NCBI GenBank assembly: GCA_012976225.1
Contig: JAAVVG010000004.1
Coordinates: forward strand, 62,001 to 126,000
DNA: 64,000 bases
Reading direction: 5' to 3'
Origin: Golubevia sp. BC0850
Lineage: Eukaryota > Basidiomycota > Exobasidiomycetes > Golubeviales > Golubeviaceae
Both the position numbers and the translations under genes were made by a program. The notes below the pieces were generated by a model that worked only from the letters and a program-made list of their open reading frames with translations, searched no databases and was not told where the DNA came from. Positions 36,701 to 47,407 of the stretch are shown piece by piece; the stretch's first letter is position 1, and each line of letters opens with the position of its first letter.

Positions 36701-39700
36701 ATCTTACCTTGAGCTTGGCGACTGCTGTCTCGACGGCAGAGAACCAGTGAGCAGAGAACTTGTCTTCAGGCGAGACGGTCAACAAGCTGACGTAGAGAGG
36801 GAAGGCTACAGACCAATATCGAGGTTTGCTCGTCATAGCGACCGCTCGAGGCCAGATCGCATCTACAGCTTTGAGCCAAGTCGGGTGGTTGACCTCAGCA
36901 GAAGCGGACTGTGGAGAGAAGATAGAACGTTGGGAGGTCAGCTTCTGCTACTTGAAGAAAGTCCTCTTGAGCATGCGACTCACCGTGGCAACTCGTAATA
37001 AGAGATGAGTCAAAGTCTGAGCATAAGCTGACTTGATTCTGTGGCCATGAGAAGCAACAAAGAATCTAGAGAGAACTTCCACAAATTCAGCTCCTTCTTC
37101 GAACGATTCCAATGGGAAGATCTGTCGAAGCGAGAAGAGAGTGGGTGTTAGCATCAAGAAAAAGGCTAGATAAAAAACGAGTTTGGACTCACAGTGATAG
37201 TCAGATGCTTCATTGCTTGAACGTGCGCTTCAGTCGCAGCTTCGAAATCCTTCTCTTTCTCCTTAGAGGCCGAGCTGGTCGAAGAGGCGACGCTTCTAGC
37301 TTTCGAGCTTTGTTCGAGAGCTGAAATGAAGCGGTCTCCTACGGAAACGAAGCTGTGTAAGAGAGCAGTACCAAGGAAGAAGAGATGGTGAGAAGTGTCG
37401 AAAAGGCAGAGGCGGAAGCTTGGTTTCCTCGACAGCTAAATAAATGCAAGAGGTAAATACTCACTGAGTTCGAGAAAGCTCTCCGATCAACTCTGAAACC
37501 ATTTCAAAGCAAGCAGCTTGCATTCCCAAAGCCCCAGTTCCAACACTAGAAGAGACATCAAGATTCGAAGTAGAAATCTTGGCCTTATCCTTGTCCTTAT
37601 CTTTCATCATCCCAACCACGTTCACCGCATTAGAACTACTACCTGAACTCGTACTAATACATTCCCTCAGAAGTTCAAAGACCTCTTTCTGCAGAGCACT
37701 AGATCCATTCTCGTTCAAAGAGTTCTTAGAAAGTTGCCTCGAAATTTGAATCAAAGCCTTGACTAAAAGATATTGAGTCGTAAAAGTCTTACGTTTCGTC
37801 AGTTTCGTGGCAACGTCCTTGACCGAATTAGCGCTTTGATTCTGAATTGGATTATTCGAAGTAGAATTTGAGGAGAAAGAAGAGGAATTCAGATTGTCCT
37901 TCGAACCTCCCATCACACTACTACTACTTGTAGAAGATCCAGCTTGATTCGAAGACTCTAACATACTCTTTCTAACCATCGAGGAGTCAACTTTAGAGTC
38001 TAAGACTAGATTTCTCCAGCAGAAAAGAGAATCCAAGATCGGTTTGGCGTTCTTTTTGGAGATGTGAGCTAACGATTCTAAGAGCGAATCAAAGATTGGA
38101 TCTTGACCTTGACCCAGTTGAAGAGATAAATTCGGCACAGCATTCTAAAAAAGGACGAGAACAAGAGAACAGGTCTGTCAGGATCAGAAGAAGAGAAAAC
38201 CAAACGAGTCGAGAACGAGTGTCATCTAACTCACCACATTCCTTTCCATAATCCCTTGAACCTTCAACCCCGCCAAAGTGATGAATCGACTCATCAGAAT
38301 GTTCATAGCATATTCAGCTGGAGTACTTGGATCGATCGTTCCAATCCCTCTAGGTAGAGTCCCTAATCCTTGACTCTCCAAATTCATTCCAAATTGATCA
38401 TTTGACGAAGTCCCAATTCCAACCCTACTTCGATTCCCACTTCCATCCCCATTCGAGCTTTTCGGTATCGTAGGAGTTTTCGCTCCATCTTGAGAATAGA
38501 AACCTTCAGCTGAAACTCCAAGAGTTTGATGGTTCCCAACTCCCCGTACAGAATCTGGAGAGATCGGATCAGAGATTGAAGAAGCTTCCAAACTTCCCAT
38601 AGGTCTAAGATCTAATGAATATTCGTCTGCTGAATTTTCTCGGCGTGTAGCGTATCCTCCTGTATAGTACGGTTGAGGAGAAGGTTTTGGAGTAGGTTTT
38701 GTCCCAGTCGCACCTCCTTTACCAGATGGAATCGAGGAGAAACCAGAGCCATTCCCTCCTCCTAAGAACGGAGATCCTAGAGCCAACTCGCTATCCAAAC
38801 CTCCTCTATCTCGATCATTTGAAACTCTTCCTCCTCCTGATCCTCCTCGAAGCTGTTTCAAATCGAAGTTGAAGTTGGGATTAACTCCAGGTAAATTAGG
38901 AGTGAAATTTGAAGATGAAGTTCCTTGATTGACACCAGCAGCATTTGAAGAGGAATTGGAATACTGGTGTCGATGTTGAAGGGAGTTGTAACTCTGTCCT
39001 GGAAGAGATTCTGGAAATGGAGGTAAGGGTGGGTGGTTTCCTTGACCTTGAGAATCTGCGGAACTACTAGTAGCGCCTATGGATTGTTCAGAGAAGTAAG
39101 AAGCTTGTCTTCCATGATTGTTGTGATTTGAATTGGAAGTTGAGAACTTTGAAGCGGAAGGACTTGAAGGTCTACTGTGTTTACCACCACCTCCAACTGC
39201 TGAAGGAGTTGTACCTCCTCCTCTCCTGTTCGAGGTTGACATACCAGTACTTCCATAATCGGAACCGTATCCACCACCATCATTCCTACTGAAATTAGCT
39301 AAACCCATTCCAGGAGGGAAAGCATCTAATGGAGACACCACTGAAGCTCCATTGAAACCAGATGAACCATTCCCACCAGCACTACTGCTTGCAGCGTTAT
39401 TCGAAGATTGACCTTTGATAGCAGCTTTCAGACTTGCAAAAGAAGCTTTTCTAGGAAATGAGAAAGATGAAGGAGTAGTAGTAGTAGTTGTTGAACTTTG
39501 ATTCGGATTTCCAGGTGGGAATCTATAAGAACTAGAAGAGGAAGAGGCTGGATTTGGAGTGGCAGTGTTACTTGAAGATTGGATAGAAGTCGAAGAAACA
39601 TTCACAAATTGATTTTGAGATTGATTTGAACTTGAATTGGAATTGACAGTCGCAAATTGAGAAGTTGAGCTGAAGGTGAAATTGTTATCCCATTCCTCTG

Positions 39701-39887
39701 AAGTTGCACTTCCTGTACCTGATCCATTCCGGTTATGATAATTCAATTCTGCTCCTCTGAAAGGTCCTCTTGAAGGTCGTGGAGGTGAGGAAGTAGCATT
39801 AGAGGTAGAGGTTTCTGGCTGTGGCTGATAGAAGTCATCCTCGTCGTCCAAATCTGGGATGACGACTTGGGCTCCACTGCTCTCCAT
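30739..39887 (-). CDS. TAO3: Furry/Tao3(PAG1)/Mor2 cell morphogenesis protein
   Basis: Furry-family proteins are very large HEAT/armadillo-repeat scaffolds of the RAM/MOR pathway, binding NDR kinases (Cbk1/Orb6) to control polarity and cell separation. The start at 39887 (MESSGAQVVIPDLDDEDDFY) leads a Ser/Gly/Asn-rich leader of about 500 residues. The conserved region then begins AEYAMNILMSRFITLAGLKV and continues DPIFDSLLESLAHISKKNAK with ILDSLFCWRNLVLDSKVD. After several short exons one very long exon (30739-36432, about 1,890 codons) carries the middle and C-terminal domains. Examples are IWWTNESAGAELDETRTPRS, RSTLSEILTILEPLYPDLRE and ALLWATSNPVRHLACRSFQA. The tail is disordered and ends SAKSAGSNMKHQG. 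Total length is well over 2,500 residues, normal for the family. A GGN run in the gene encodes a poly-Gly loop (about 33410). Confidence 0.92.
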
Positions 39888-41167
39888 TGGCAGGAAAGTC
39901 TACAAGTGAATTGAATGGGAAATTTTGAGGAGAAGATGTGAAGAGTGAAGGAGATGGAATGGATGAGAAAGGCAGAACATCTTATCAGTTTTGACCTTGA
40001 CGATTTCAACCACGTGGCGCTGTCGACGAGAGATGGAAAGAATCATATGTTCTTTTTGCCTTTCTTATTTTCTTAAAATAATGAAGTTTATCCGAACTAT
40101 TCTGCATTCTCAAATCTTCGTCAGAAAGGAAGAATCAGTCAGTACTAAACAGGCCAGTGGGATATTCAGTCGAAAAGCTCAACAGTCCACGTAAACGTAA
40201 GAGTCCATTGTTGATAAAATAGATGTTTATTATACGAATTGACTATCTGGGAATTTGCTCTGGTCATCTCCCCAGCTTTATCTGAGATGACATAGACAGC
40301 GCTGGAGAAAAAGGGGGGAGAGAGAGAGAGAGATGAGAATCGGGCTGGTCATGGACAACCGGCAAAGACTTGTGAAAGAGGATCCATAGCTCATGAGATC
40401 TTTACTCACCTTACGATGTTGGAAGAGGCATGCAAAGTGGTGATATTAGTGCCGGCGGCCCGTCATCCTTCCCATAGACTCTTGTCTTTCTTCAACTACT
40501 CCTCCATCTTCCTTAGAAGCCATCGTGCAAGTTCCAATATCATAACGCTCAGTCACTATAGAGCCAACAGGGAGAAGAGCAAAAGAAATCGGCAACCTAA
40601 TTCTGAAGGTCTAATTTTATTTTCTACTTACCTCTTGGAGCTGGGCGTCGAGATGCTTACGGACGTGAAATAGTGGTAATTGAGAGCCTCTACGATTAGC
40701 TAATATAGGTTCGAGCTTATTCATGCCCAACTTTCAGTCAGGTGATGCTCTTTGAAAGAGGGTTAGGAGGCCAAGTTAGATCGCAGTAAGCTCGACTGAC
40801 AACAGTGACACGCTTGTTTACAATCGAGTTTGAGGGGGCGAATTTGACTCTGGAAAATACGTGGTCTGAAACGCGTATAAGTGACTATTTAAGAATTGAG
40901 TCTATCTTCGAACTTCTTTCCTCTTCCTTCCCGACCATTCACCCAATTCTCATCGTGAGTCAAACAAAGCTCGTCTCCCTTCTTGAAGAGATGCAGTTTT
41001 TAGCCGTGACTCTAAAAGGGGATTTGAGACGCTGCTCTTTCTTCGAACCACTCTCCTGACTTATCATCCATCTTTTTCTCCCAACTTCGCTCGTCTTCTC
41101 TCTTCCACTCCACGTCGCATTTTTCTCTCTTCCTCGTCATTCATCCTTTCTTTCAGCAGCAATCACA
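39888..41167. other. intergenic region upstream of histone H3
   Basis: About 1.3 kb between divergent genes. The 200-300 bp next to H3 should contain its promoter, including GCGTATAAG followed by TATTTAAG near 40875-40895. I see no H4 gene opposite H3. A possible two-exon minus-strand frame at 40166-40460 is described in the findings. Confidence 0.45.
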
Positions 41168-42006
41168 ATGGCAAGAACTAAACAAACTGCAAGAAAAAGT
41201 ACTGGAGGAAAAGTGAGTTCAGCTTGCTGTCAAGTTGCTCCGCCACTGCCTCTCATCTCCTTGTCTCTCTCTCTTTTTCCCTGCCTAAAGGCTCCTCGTA
41301 AACAACTCGCAACCAAAGCAGCACGTAAGTCTGCTCCATCTGCTGGAGGTGTCAAGAAGCCACACAGATATAGACCAGGAACCGTCGCTCTTCGTGAGAT
41401 CAGAAGATACCAAAAGTCTACTGAGCTTTTGATTAGAAAGCTACCTTTCCAACGTTTGGTCAGAGAGATCGCTCAAGATTTCAAGACCGATCTTCGTTTC
41501 CAATCAACTGCTATTGGAGCTCTACAAGAAGCAAGTGAGGCTTACTTGGTCTCTTTGTTTGAGGATACGTGAGTACTCTCCGATCGATGGGCTAGGAGTT
41601 GAAAGTGGAAAGACCTAGGACTAGGCTCTAGCTGTTGGGATTCATCTTTGGAAGAGAAATCCTGGAGTTGTAGAATCCTACAGCTTCCTTTGAAGGCACT
41701 TTAGGGGAAAATGAGACGCCTACATTCGATAATCTCACTGTCTTTGCTCTGACTGACCCTCTCTTTCACTTCCTACCCTATCCCGTCTCATCTCTTCTCT
41801 TCTGTAATTTCATCTATCAGCAATCTGGCTTCCATTCATGCCAAGCGTGTTACCATCATGCCGAAAGACATGGCCCTTGCCAGAAGATTGAGAGGTGAGT
41901 ACGACGACGAGTGTCGATTTTTCAGATTCACCTTCAACCCGTCAGATCTGTCACTGAACCTCTTCCTCTCCCTATCTCTTTCAACCGATCAGGTGAACGT
42001 ACTTAG
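41168..42006 (+). CDS. HHT1: histone H3
   Basis: This is core histone H3, the nucleosome subunit. Four exons (41168-41212, 41291-41568, 41821-41894, 41993-42006) join exactly to 136 codons plus stop, the family length. The tail is [15 protein letters not shown] then [20 protein letters not shown], so K4, K9, K14, K18, K23, K27 and K36 are all present. The fold reads [20 protein letters not shown] and [20 protein letters not shown], ending [14 protein letters not shown]. The final exon is only 14 nt and supplies the last residues. First-intron position right after K14 and the multi-exon structure argue for a polyadenylated gene typical of basidiomycetes. This looks like canonical fungal H3 (ending RLRGERT) and not CENP-A. 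The symbol follows yeast usage; copy number is unknown. Confidence 0.98.
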
Positions 42007-42617
42007 AAACGTTCTCGCTCTCACTGAACATTCAAGGAGCCTCTCAGAGTGAAGCCACCTCTCGCTTGACTTTCGGTCCACATTTTTCGTAGCCCCTTTG
42101 TCCGAGTCGCAAGTTCAGAAAGAACCCCCCCCTTTCTTCCCAAAAACAAAGGTTTCTGAAGCTCTAAAATTATTTCATTACCTCTTTGGTCCTCTGGCCT
42201 TCTTGAAAATCGAAATGACGTTCAACTTGTACTTTCTTCCTTATTCTTCCTCGCAGAGATCACAAAAACCCATCAACTTCTGTGAAATATTCTCTCGAAA
42301 AAAGTGAAGTTCTTTCTAGAAACGATGAATCTCGGGAAAGAGTCTTAAAATCCAATGATTGTGTGCACTCCCACTTATCATCCCTGAATTCGGAGAAGGA
42401 CTCTCCTTCCAATCTCATGTTCAGACCTGTCTTCGGATTTCAGACCCGAAAAGCTCAGTTGCATCAATCAGGAAAAGGAGATCTTAGTCAAATCAGGAGG
42501 TCTGTTTCTCGTGCGCAAGGCGAGCATGACAAAAAACGCTATCTCCGGTGTAAACGTTATAAAGAGAACGCCTCTTTTGACATCTCCCCACGTATGTTCT
42601 TCCAAAGACTCTCAAAG
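42007..42617. other. intergenic region
   Basis: About 600 bp contain the H3 3' UTR and the transferase promoter. A 157-codon open frame starting at 42282 overlaps the transferase's first exon in the same frame, but the extra N-terminus is charged and unlike the family. I take it as leader sequence. Confidence 0.45.
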
Positions 42618-43700
42618 ATGGCAGCTTCCAAACCTTCTCTTACAGTTTATGCCACTCGTAAGTTCAGAATTAGAGCTCCCGATCGAGACTGCCAACTAAC
42701 CTCGCTCGCTATCTTCTCCAAACCAAGCTGCACCTCTCGGTGGACCAAACCCTAGCAAGATCTTTCTCTACTTACAAAAGCTTGGTCTAGAATATGAGAC
42801 GGCTATTCGTAACTTTGACAACGACGAAAAGAAGGGGGTCAAAGGAGCTGAGTGAGTAGCAAATTCGCAAAGTGATATCAAATCGGTGAGGCTGACCTTC
42901 TATCAACCTTCTCTTCCTCTCAGCTTCCTGGCTATCAATCCCAACGGACGATTACCAGCCTTGATAGACCATTCAGAAGATGACCTGATGGTCTGGGAGA
43001 GTGGGGCGATTCTCAACTATCTCTCTGAGAAATTTGACAAGGATGGCAAGTTTTCCGGAAAGACGTTGACCGAAAGAGCTAAAGTCCAGACTTGGTTGTT
43101 CCATCAAGTTTCAGGTCTTGGTCCTGTCCAAGGTCAAGTTATGTACATGAGTAAGTACTTCAAATCGAAACTTTCATCGATTCAATTCAGACATGCAAGG
43201 TTCTTCTTTGATCTCATTTTCTCCTTCCTTTCAATGTTGACCTTTTTTCTAATATTTCTTATTTTCATTACAGACAAATTCTTCAAGCCTATCTACGGAG
43301 AAGAAGCTCCAGACTCGGTCAAAAAGAGATTCAGAGACGAGGTGGAGAGACTTTACCAAGTTTTGAATTCTCAACTAGAAAGACAAGAAAAAGCCGGAAG
43401 TAAATTCATCGTCTTGGATAGACTCACAATCGCTGACATCTCATTTTTTGGATGGGTAGGAATAGCAAGCGCCTTCGGAATGTAAGTTCGAGAGGTGGAA
43501 ACGTATTGGATTTGAATGTCGCCACCAAGACTGACACCACCTACTGCTCCTATACATCTCATCCACTTCTTCTCCTTCTCCTCATCCTTTCCTCATCCAG
43601 AGAACTAGCCCTTTATCCAAAGGTCGAGGCTTGGAACAGAGTGATGCAAGACGATGTGGATGTTCTTGCGGTTCACAAACGCTTCCCACCTGCTCATTAG
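42618..43700 (+). CDS. glutathione S-transferase, Ure2-like
   Basis: This predicted cytosolic enzyme would conjugate glutathione to electrophiles. Exon 1 (42618) reads MAASKPSLTVYAT. Exon 2 completes the thioredoxin-like N-domain: PLGGPNPSKIFLYLQKLGLE then YETAIRNFDNDEKKGVKGA. Exon 3 has the glutathione-binding motif NPNGRLPALIDH, then WESGAILNYLSEKFDKDGKF, both hallmarks of the Ure2p-like class. The helical C-domain follows with QTWLFHQVSGLGPVQGQVMY, PIYGEEAPDSVKKRFRDEVE and FIVLDRLTIADISFFGWVGI. The last exon ends KVEAWNRVMQDDVDVLAVHK. The N-terminal Asn-rich prion region of yeast Ure2 is absent, so an enzymatic detoxification role is more likely than nitrogen regulation. Confidence 0.9.
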
Positions 43701-44004
43701 TTGTCGTCGCTTAATTCTATTGTGTTTAAACAGATCTTGGATCTTGAAAATTTTGTTCAATCATAGTGTTTGATCTTAGCAATGCAAACTCTAACTCTAA
43801 CTTCTTCGATCCCTTTGACGCCTGGATCAGTACGATTCAAAATGCGTGTATCTTCGTTTGTTTTCTAAGAAATTGAATGAGAGGTGAAAAAATGATTTTG
43901 TCCTATTACAAATGATATTTGAAGCAAGCGGCTAATGTCCCGGCACTATAGATAAAGCACAAGTTAGACGAATTTTGAAGTCAACGAAAGCCTTCATTCC
44001 ACTC
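43701..44004. other. convergent intergenic region
   Basis: About 300 bp between the converging 3' ends of the transferase and MEF2. No gene is seen. Confidence 0.5.
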
Positions 44005-47000
44005 TCAAGCTCTTCCCAACTCCTTTAAAATCTCCTTCTTCCTCTCCTCGTCGACTCTCTTGAACCCTTTAAATTCCATTTCAAATTCACCAGTTCCAGC
44101 GGTAATAGCTCTCAACCTAGTTGAATAGCCCACCAAATTGGAAAGTGGTACCACAGCTTTAACTCTAGTGTTCCCATTCTTAGATTCCTGTTCTCCAATT
44201 TCTTTATTCGAAGAAGTGGAAAACGGGATTTCAGGAGGTAAATAAATCAACTGATCTATTTTCTCATCTTTACTAATTCCTTCATCTCCATGTCTAACAT
44301 CTTCAATTTCTCCACCTTGATTTCCAGTCAAATCTCCAACTACTTTACCTAAATCTTTCCCATTGATTTTCAAAGTTAGGTTCATAACTGGTTCCATCAT
44401 TTTCGGGTTTGAAGTTTTTAAAAGTTGTCTCAAGGCTGAATTGGAGACCATTGAAAGAGATTTCAGAGGAGAAATCTCTTGGCCGAAAAGAGAAGGTTGA
44501 GATAACTTGATGTAAAGACCTGTGATTGGAGATGAAGTCAACGGACCTCTTGAAAGAGATCCAGTGATTCCAGATAAGAAAGAAGCTTTGATTGATGAAA
44601 GGTTATAACTTGATGAAGAATTCGAGGTGAATTCATCTTGACCTTCAGAATCAGAGATAGAACCTGAGCCTAAATCTAAATCCCTGAGATCCATTTCAAC
44701 GAGGTTCCCTCCAATCTTGATGATCTCTTTAGAGTCATCTTCGTTTTGTTCCGACTTGATCTTCTCCCTGATTTGTTCTTCATCATGAATCAACCCTCTA
44801 ACTTGAATTTTAACCCCAGCTTTCAATTTCTTACCTCCAACTTCTTTATCTAACATCTCTTTTCTTTCATATGCTTGACTTTCCATCTCCTCAACTTTCT
44901 GATCCAGCAATTTTTTAATCTCCTTCTCGCCAAGACCCATTCCCAAAACTCCTTCAAGTCCAACTTCCTCACCTAAAGTTTCTCTATAAGAAACTCTAAC
45001 CTCTCCCATTCTAGCGTTAACTCCGAATTCATCTTTCAATCTATCTTTACTGATTTCAAGGTGCAGTTCTCCCATTCCACTCAAAACCATTTGACCAGTT
45101 CCAGCACTTCCAAGTCCAGAACCTCCATTTCCAGATCCAGTTCCATCATCAATCCTTAAACTTGGATCAGTTCTAACCAACATTTTCAAAGCTTCTGAAA
45201 CTGGACCTTCATCTGATTTAGATTTAGGTTCAATAGACATAGAAAACACTGGAGGAGGAATGTCTATTTCTCGAAGTTTCAAAGTACTTCTTGAAGTGAT
45301 TGAAGATTTAGAATTGGAAGAAGGATTCGAGGTGGAAATTAAAGTATCACCAGTACTAGTTTCTTTCAGTCCAACCAAAACTCCAATTTGACCTGCTCTT
45401 AGTTCCTCAACCTCTACATAAGAATCGGCATAAGGTAAGAAAATCTTATTAAACCTTTCTCTCTTTCCATTGAAGGTGTTCACCAATGAAATAGTACTCT
45501 GTTTCAAAGTTCCAGAATAAACTCGAATGAAAGTTAGAGGACCTTTTCTTTTGTCATAAATCACCTTGAAAGCTAGTAGAGTTAGAGATGGATCTGAAAT
45601 ATGGATTTGAATTGCGTTTGAAGTTGAAGTTACCTCTGTCTCATCGACTCCTTTCTTAGGCTTTCCTTTCCCAACAACCATACCAGTTTCTCCGATCTCA
45701 ACTTTACCTTCAACGATTCCTCCATCTTTCTCCACTGGACTCGGTAAAAACTCTCTAACTCCATCTAAAAGTGGTCCAATCCCTACATTTCTAAAAGCCG
45801 ATCCTAAAAACACAGGTAAGATCTGACCATTCAAATTCAATCTTCTGATGACTTTTCTTAAAATCTCTCCTGAGATTTCAACATAACTCTCAGTAGATTC
45901 CTTCTCCAATAAAATCTCTAAAAGCTGATCATCTTGATTAGCTAGAGTTTCTATCAAGGAATTCCTAGCGTTCAAAACTTCTTTTTGAAGTACTGACAAA
46001 GAACTTGATGGATTTATGAGCACGGGAGTTTTAGTAATGATTTCTCCACCTAATCCTGAGAATTCTAAGATTTGTAAATCTAGTAGATCGATCAAACCTG
46101 TTAGACCTGAATCTAGAGATAAGATCTTTTGTTCTTCTGTTAATTGAGAGGCACTTGAAGATGCTGAAGTTGTTGAGTTACATTTGGATCCCTTTTTGAG
46201 ATAAGAAGAACCAAGTCCAGTTAAAGGCAATTGAAGTAAAAGAGGTAAAGGATGTAAACCTTTTGAAATGATGGAATTCAAACATCTAGAGATTGAAGCT
46301 CCTTGTCGATCTAGTTTGTTGATGAATAGTAGAGTTGACTTGACTCCGTATCTGCAAGAGAAGCAAAGACAAGAAAAAGAAGAGAGGTTGGGAAGGTGAA
46401 GATTAGAATGAGCTAAACCCTCTCTCACGACTTCCTCCCTCCCTCCTTGCATCACTTGATTCACTTCTACCAATTAAACACCCTTTCAAAATTGCAATCC
46501 TTGACTCACCTCTTAGCAGTATTCCAAACGGTTTCAGTTTGAGCTTCAACCCCTTCCACTGCGTCCAACAAAACTACATTTCCATCAACAACTCTCAAAG
46601 CTCTTTCTACCTCGATACTGAAATCTATATGTCCAGGAGTGTCTACTAGAGTGATTCCAATCCTTTCTTTCCCTTTCTCCTTCCCGTTTTCTATGGTCTG
46701 ATTTGGAGCTGGCCACCAGATTGGACCGACTGCAGCGCTTTGAATAGTGATACCTCTTCTTCTTTCTGCTTCTAGGAAATCAGTGACTGTTGAACCTGAA
46801 TCTACATCTCCTGGTCTACTGGAAGAAGAAGAAGAAGAGGTTGACGAATCTTGCGGAGTTGGAGGTGAAAGCGAATTTGTTAAATGAAGTAATCTTTCTG
46901 TTAAAGTGGTTTTGCCTGAATCTACGTGAGCTGAAATTGAAATGTTTCGAAGTGAACTGATTGGAACTGTTAATGGATTTGAAGTGGAATTGGAATTGGA

Positions 47001-47138
47001 ATTGGAATTGGAATTGCTGTTGAGAGAGTTACAACTTGAAGAGAAAGTTCGAATTGATAGAAGAGTAACAGGTGCTCGAATGGATTGGAATGAAGAAGGG
47101 ATTGAGCTGAGTCGCATTGACCTCCTTAGACTGGCCAT
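44005..47138 (-). CDS. MEF2: mitochondrial elongation factor G 2 / ribosome-releasing factor 2
   Basis: This mitochondrial translational GTPase, with ribosome recycling factor, splits post-termination mitoribosomes. The start at 47138 gives a classic presequence ([20 protein letters not shown]), followed by an Asn-Ser repeat. GTPase motifs are intact: G1 AHVDSGKTT, switch region [19 protein letters not shown]3 VDTPGH and G4 [14 protein letters not shown]. The [13 protein letters not shown] form, in place of the 'MDSMELEREKG' of EF-G1, marks the EF-G2/RRF2 class. Domain II has [20 protein letters not shown]. Domains III-V include [20 protein letters not shown] and, near the end, [20 protein letters not shown]. 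One intron of about 150 nt splits the G4 region. Insertions rich in Ser or Glu lengthen it beyond the bacterial protein. The gene diverges from the one at 47408. Confidence 0.92.
46985..47018. repeat. hexanucleotide repeat encoding Asn-Ser
   Basis: About five copies of GGAATT or close variants on the plus strand encode alternating Asn-Ser on the minus strand, just after the MEF2 mitochondrial presequence. Length is likely to vary between strains. Confidence 0.8.
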
Positions 47139-47407
47139 GATTGTTGATTAGGATTGGTTGACGTTACCGGTAACTGAAAAGATGAAGAACCAAATTAGAC
47201 ATAGGAACGGAAGAGTAATAAGTGGGTGGAGAAGAAGCAACAAGTCAGATCTCGATGTTCTTCCTTCCCAGTAACCTCTTCGGCCTTTTTCGACGATGGC
47301 CTAACAAGTTCATCTTTCATTTAAACGATTACACTCAATCTCAACTCACAATTTAACTCAACTCAGACAGGCAACTCTGCTGAAAGAATTCTAAGCATTC
47401 CAGGCAA
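47139..47407. promoter_or_regulatory. bidirectional promoter of MEF2 and the SWSAP1-like gene
   Basis: The two start codons face away from each other with 269 bp between them. There is no room for separate long promoters. I do not identify specific binding sites. Confidence 0.5.

Noticed and set aside
39888-41167. A divergent histone H4 gene paired with H3
   Set aside because: No H4 sequence is readable on either strand in the gap.
42282-42755. Longer N-terminus for the glutathione transferase
   Set aside because: The frame is open, but the added residues are charged and unlike any family member. The ATG at 42618 gives the normal start.
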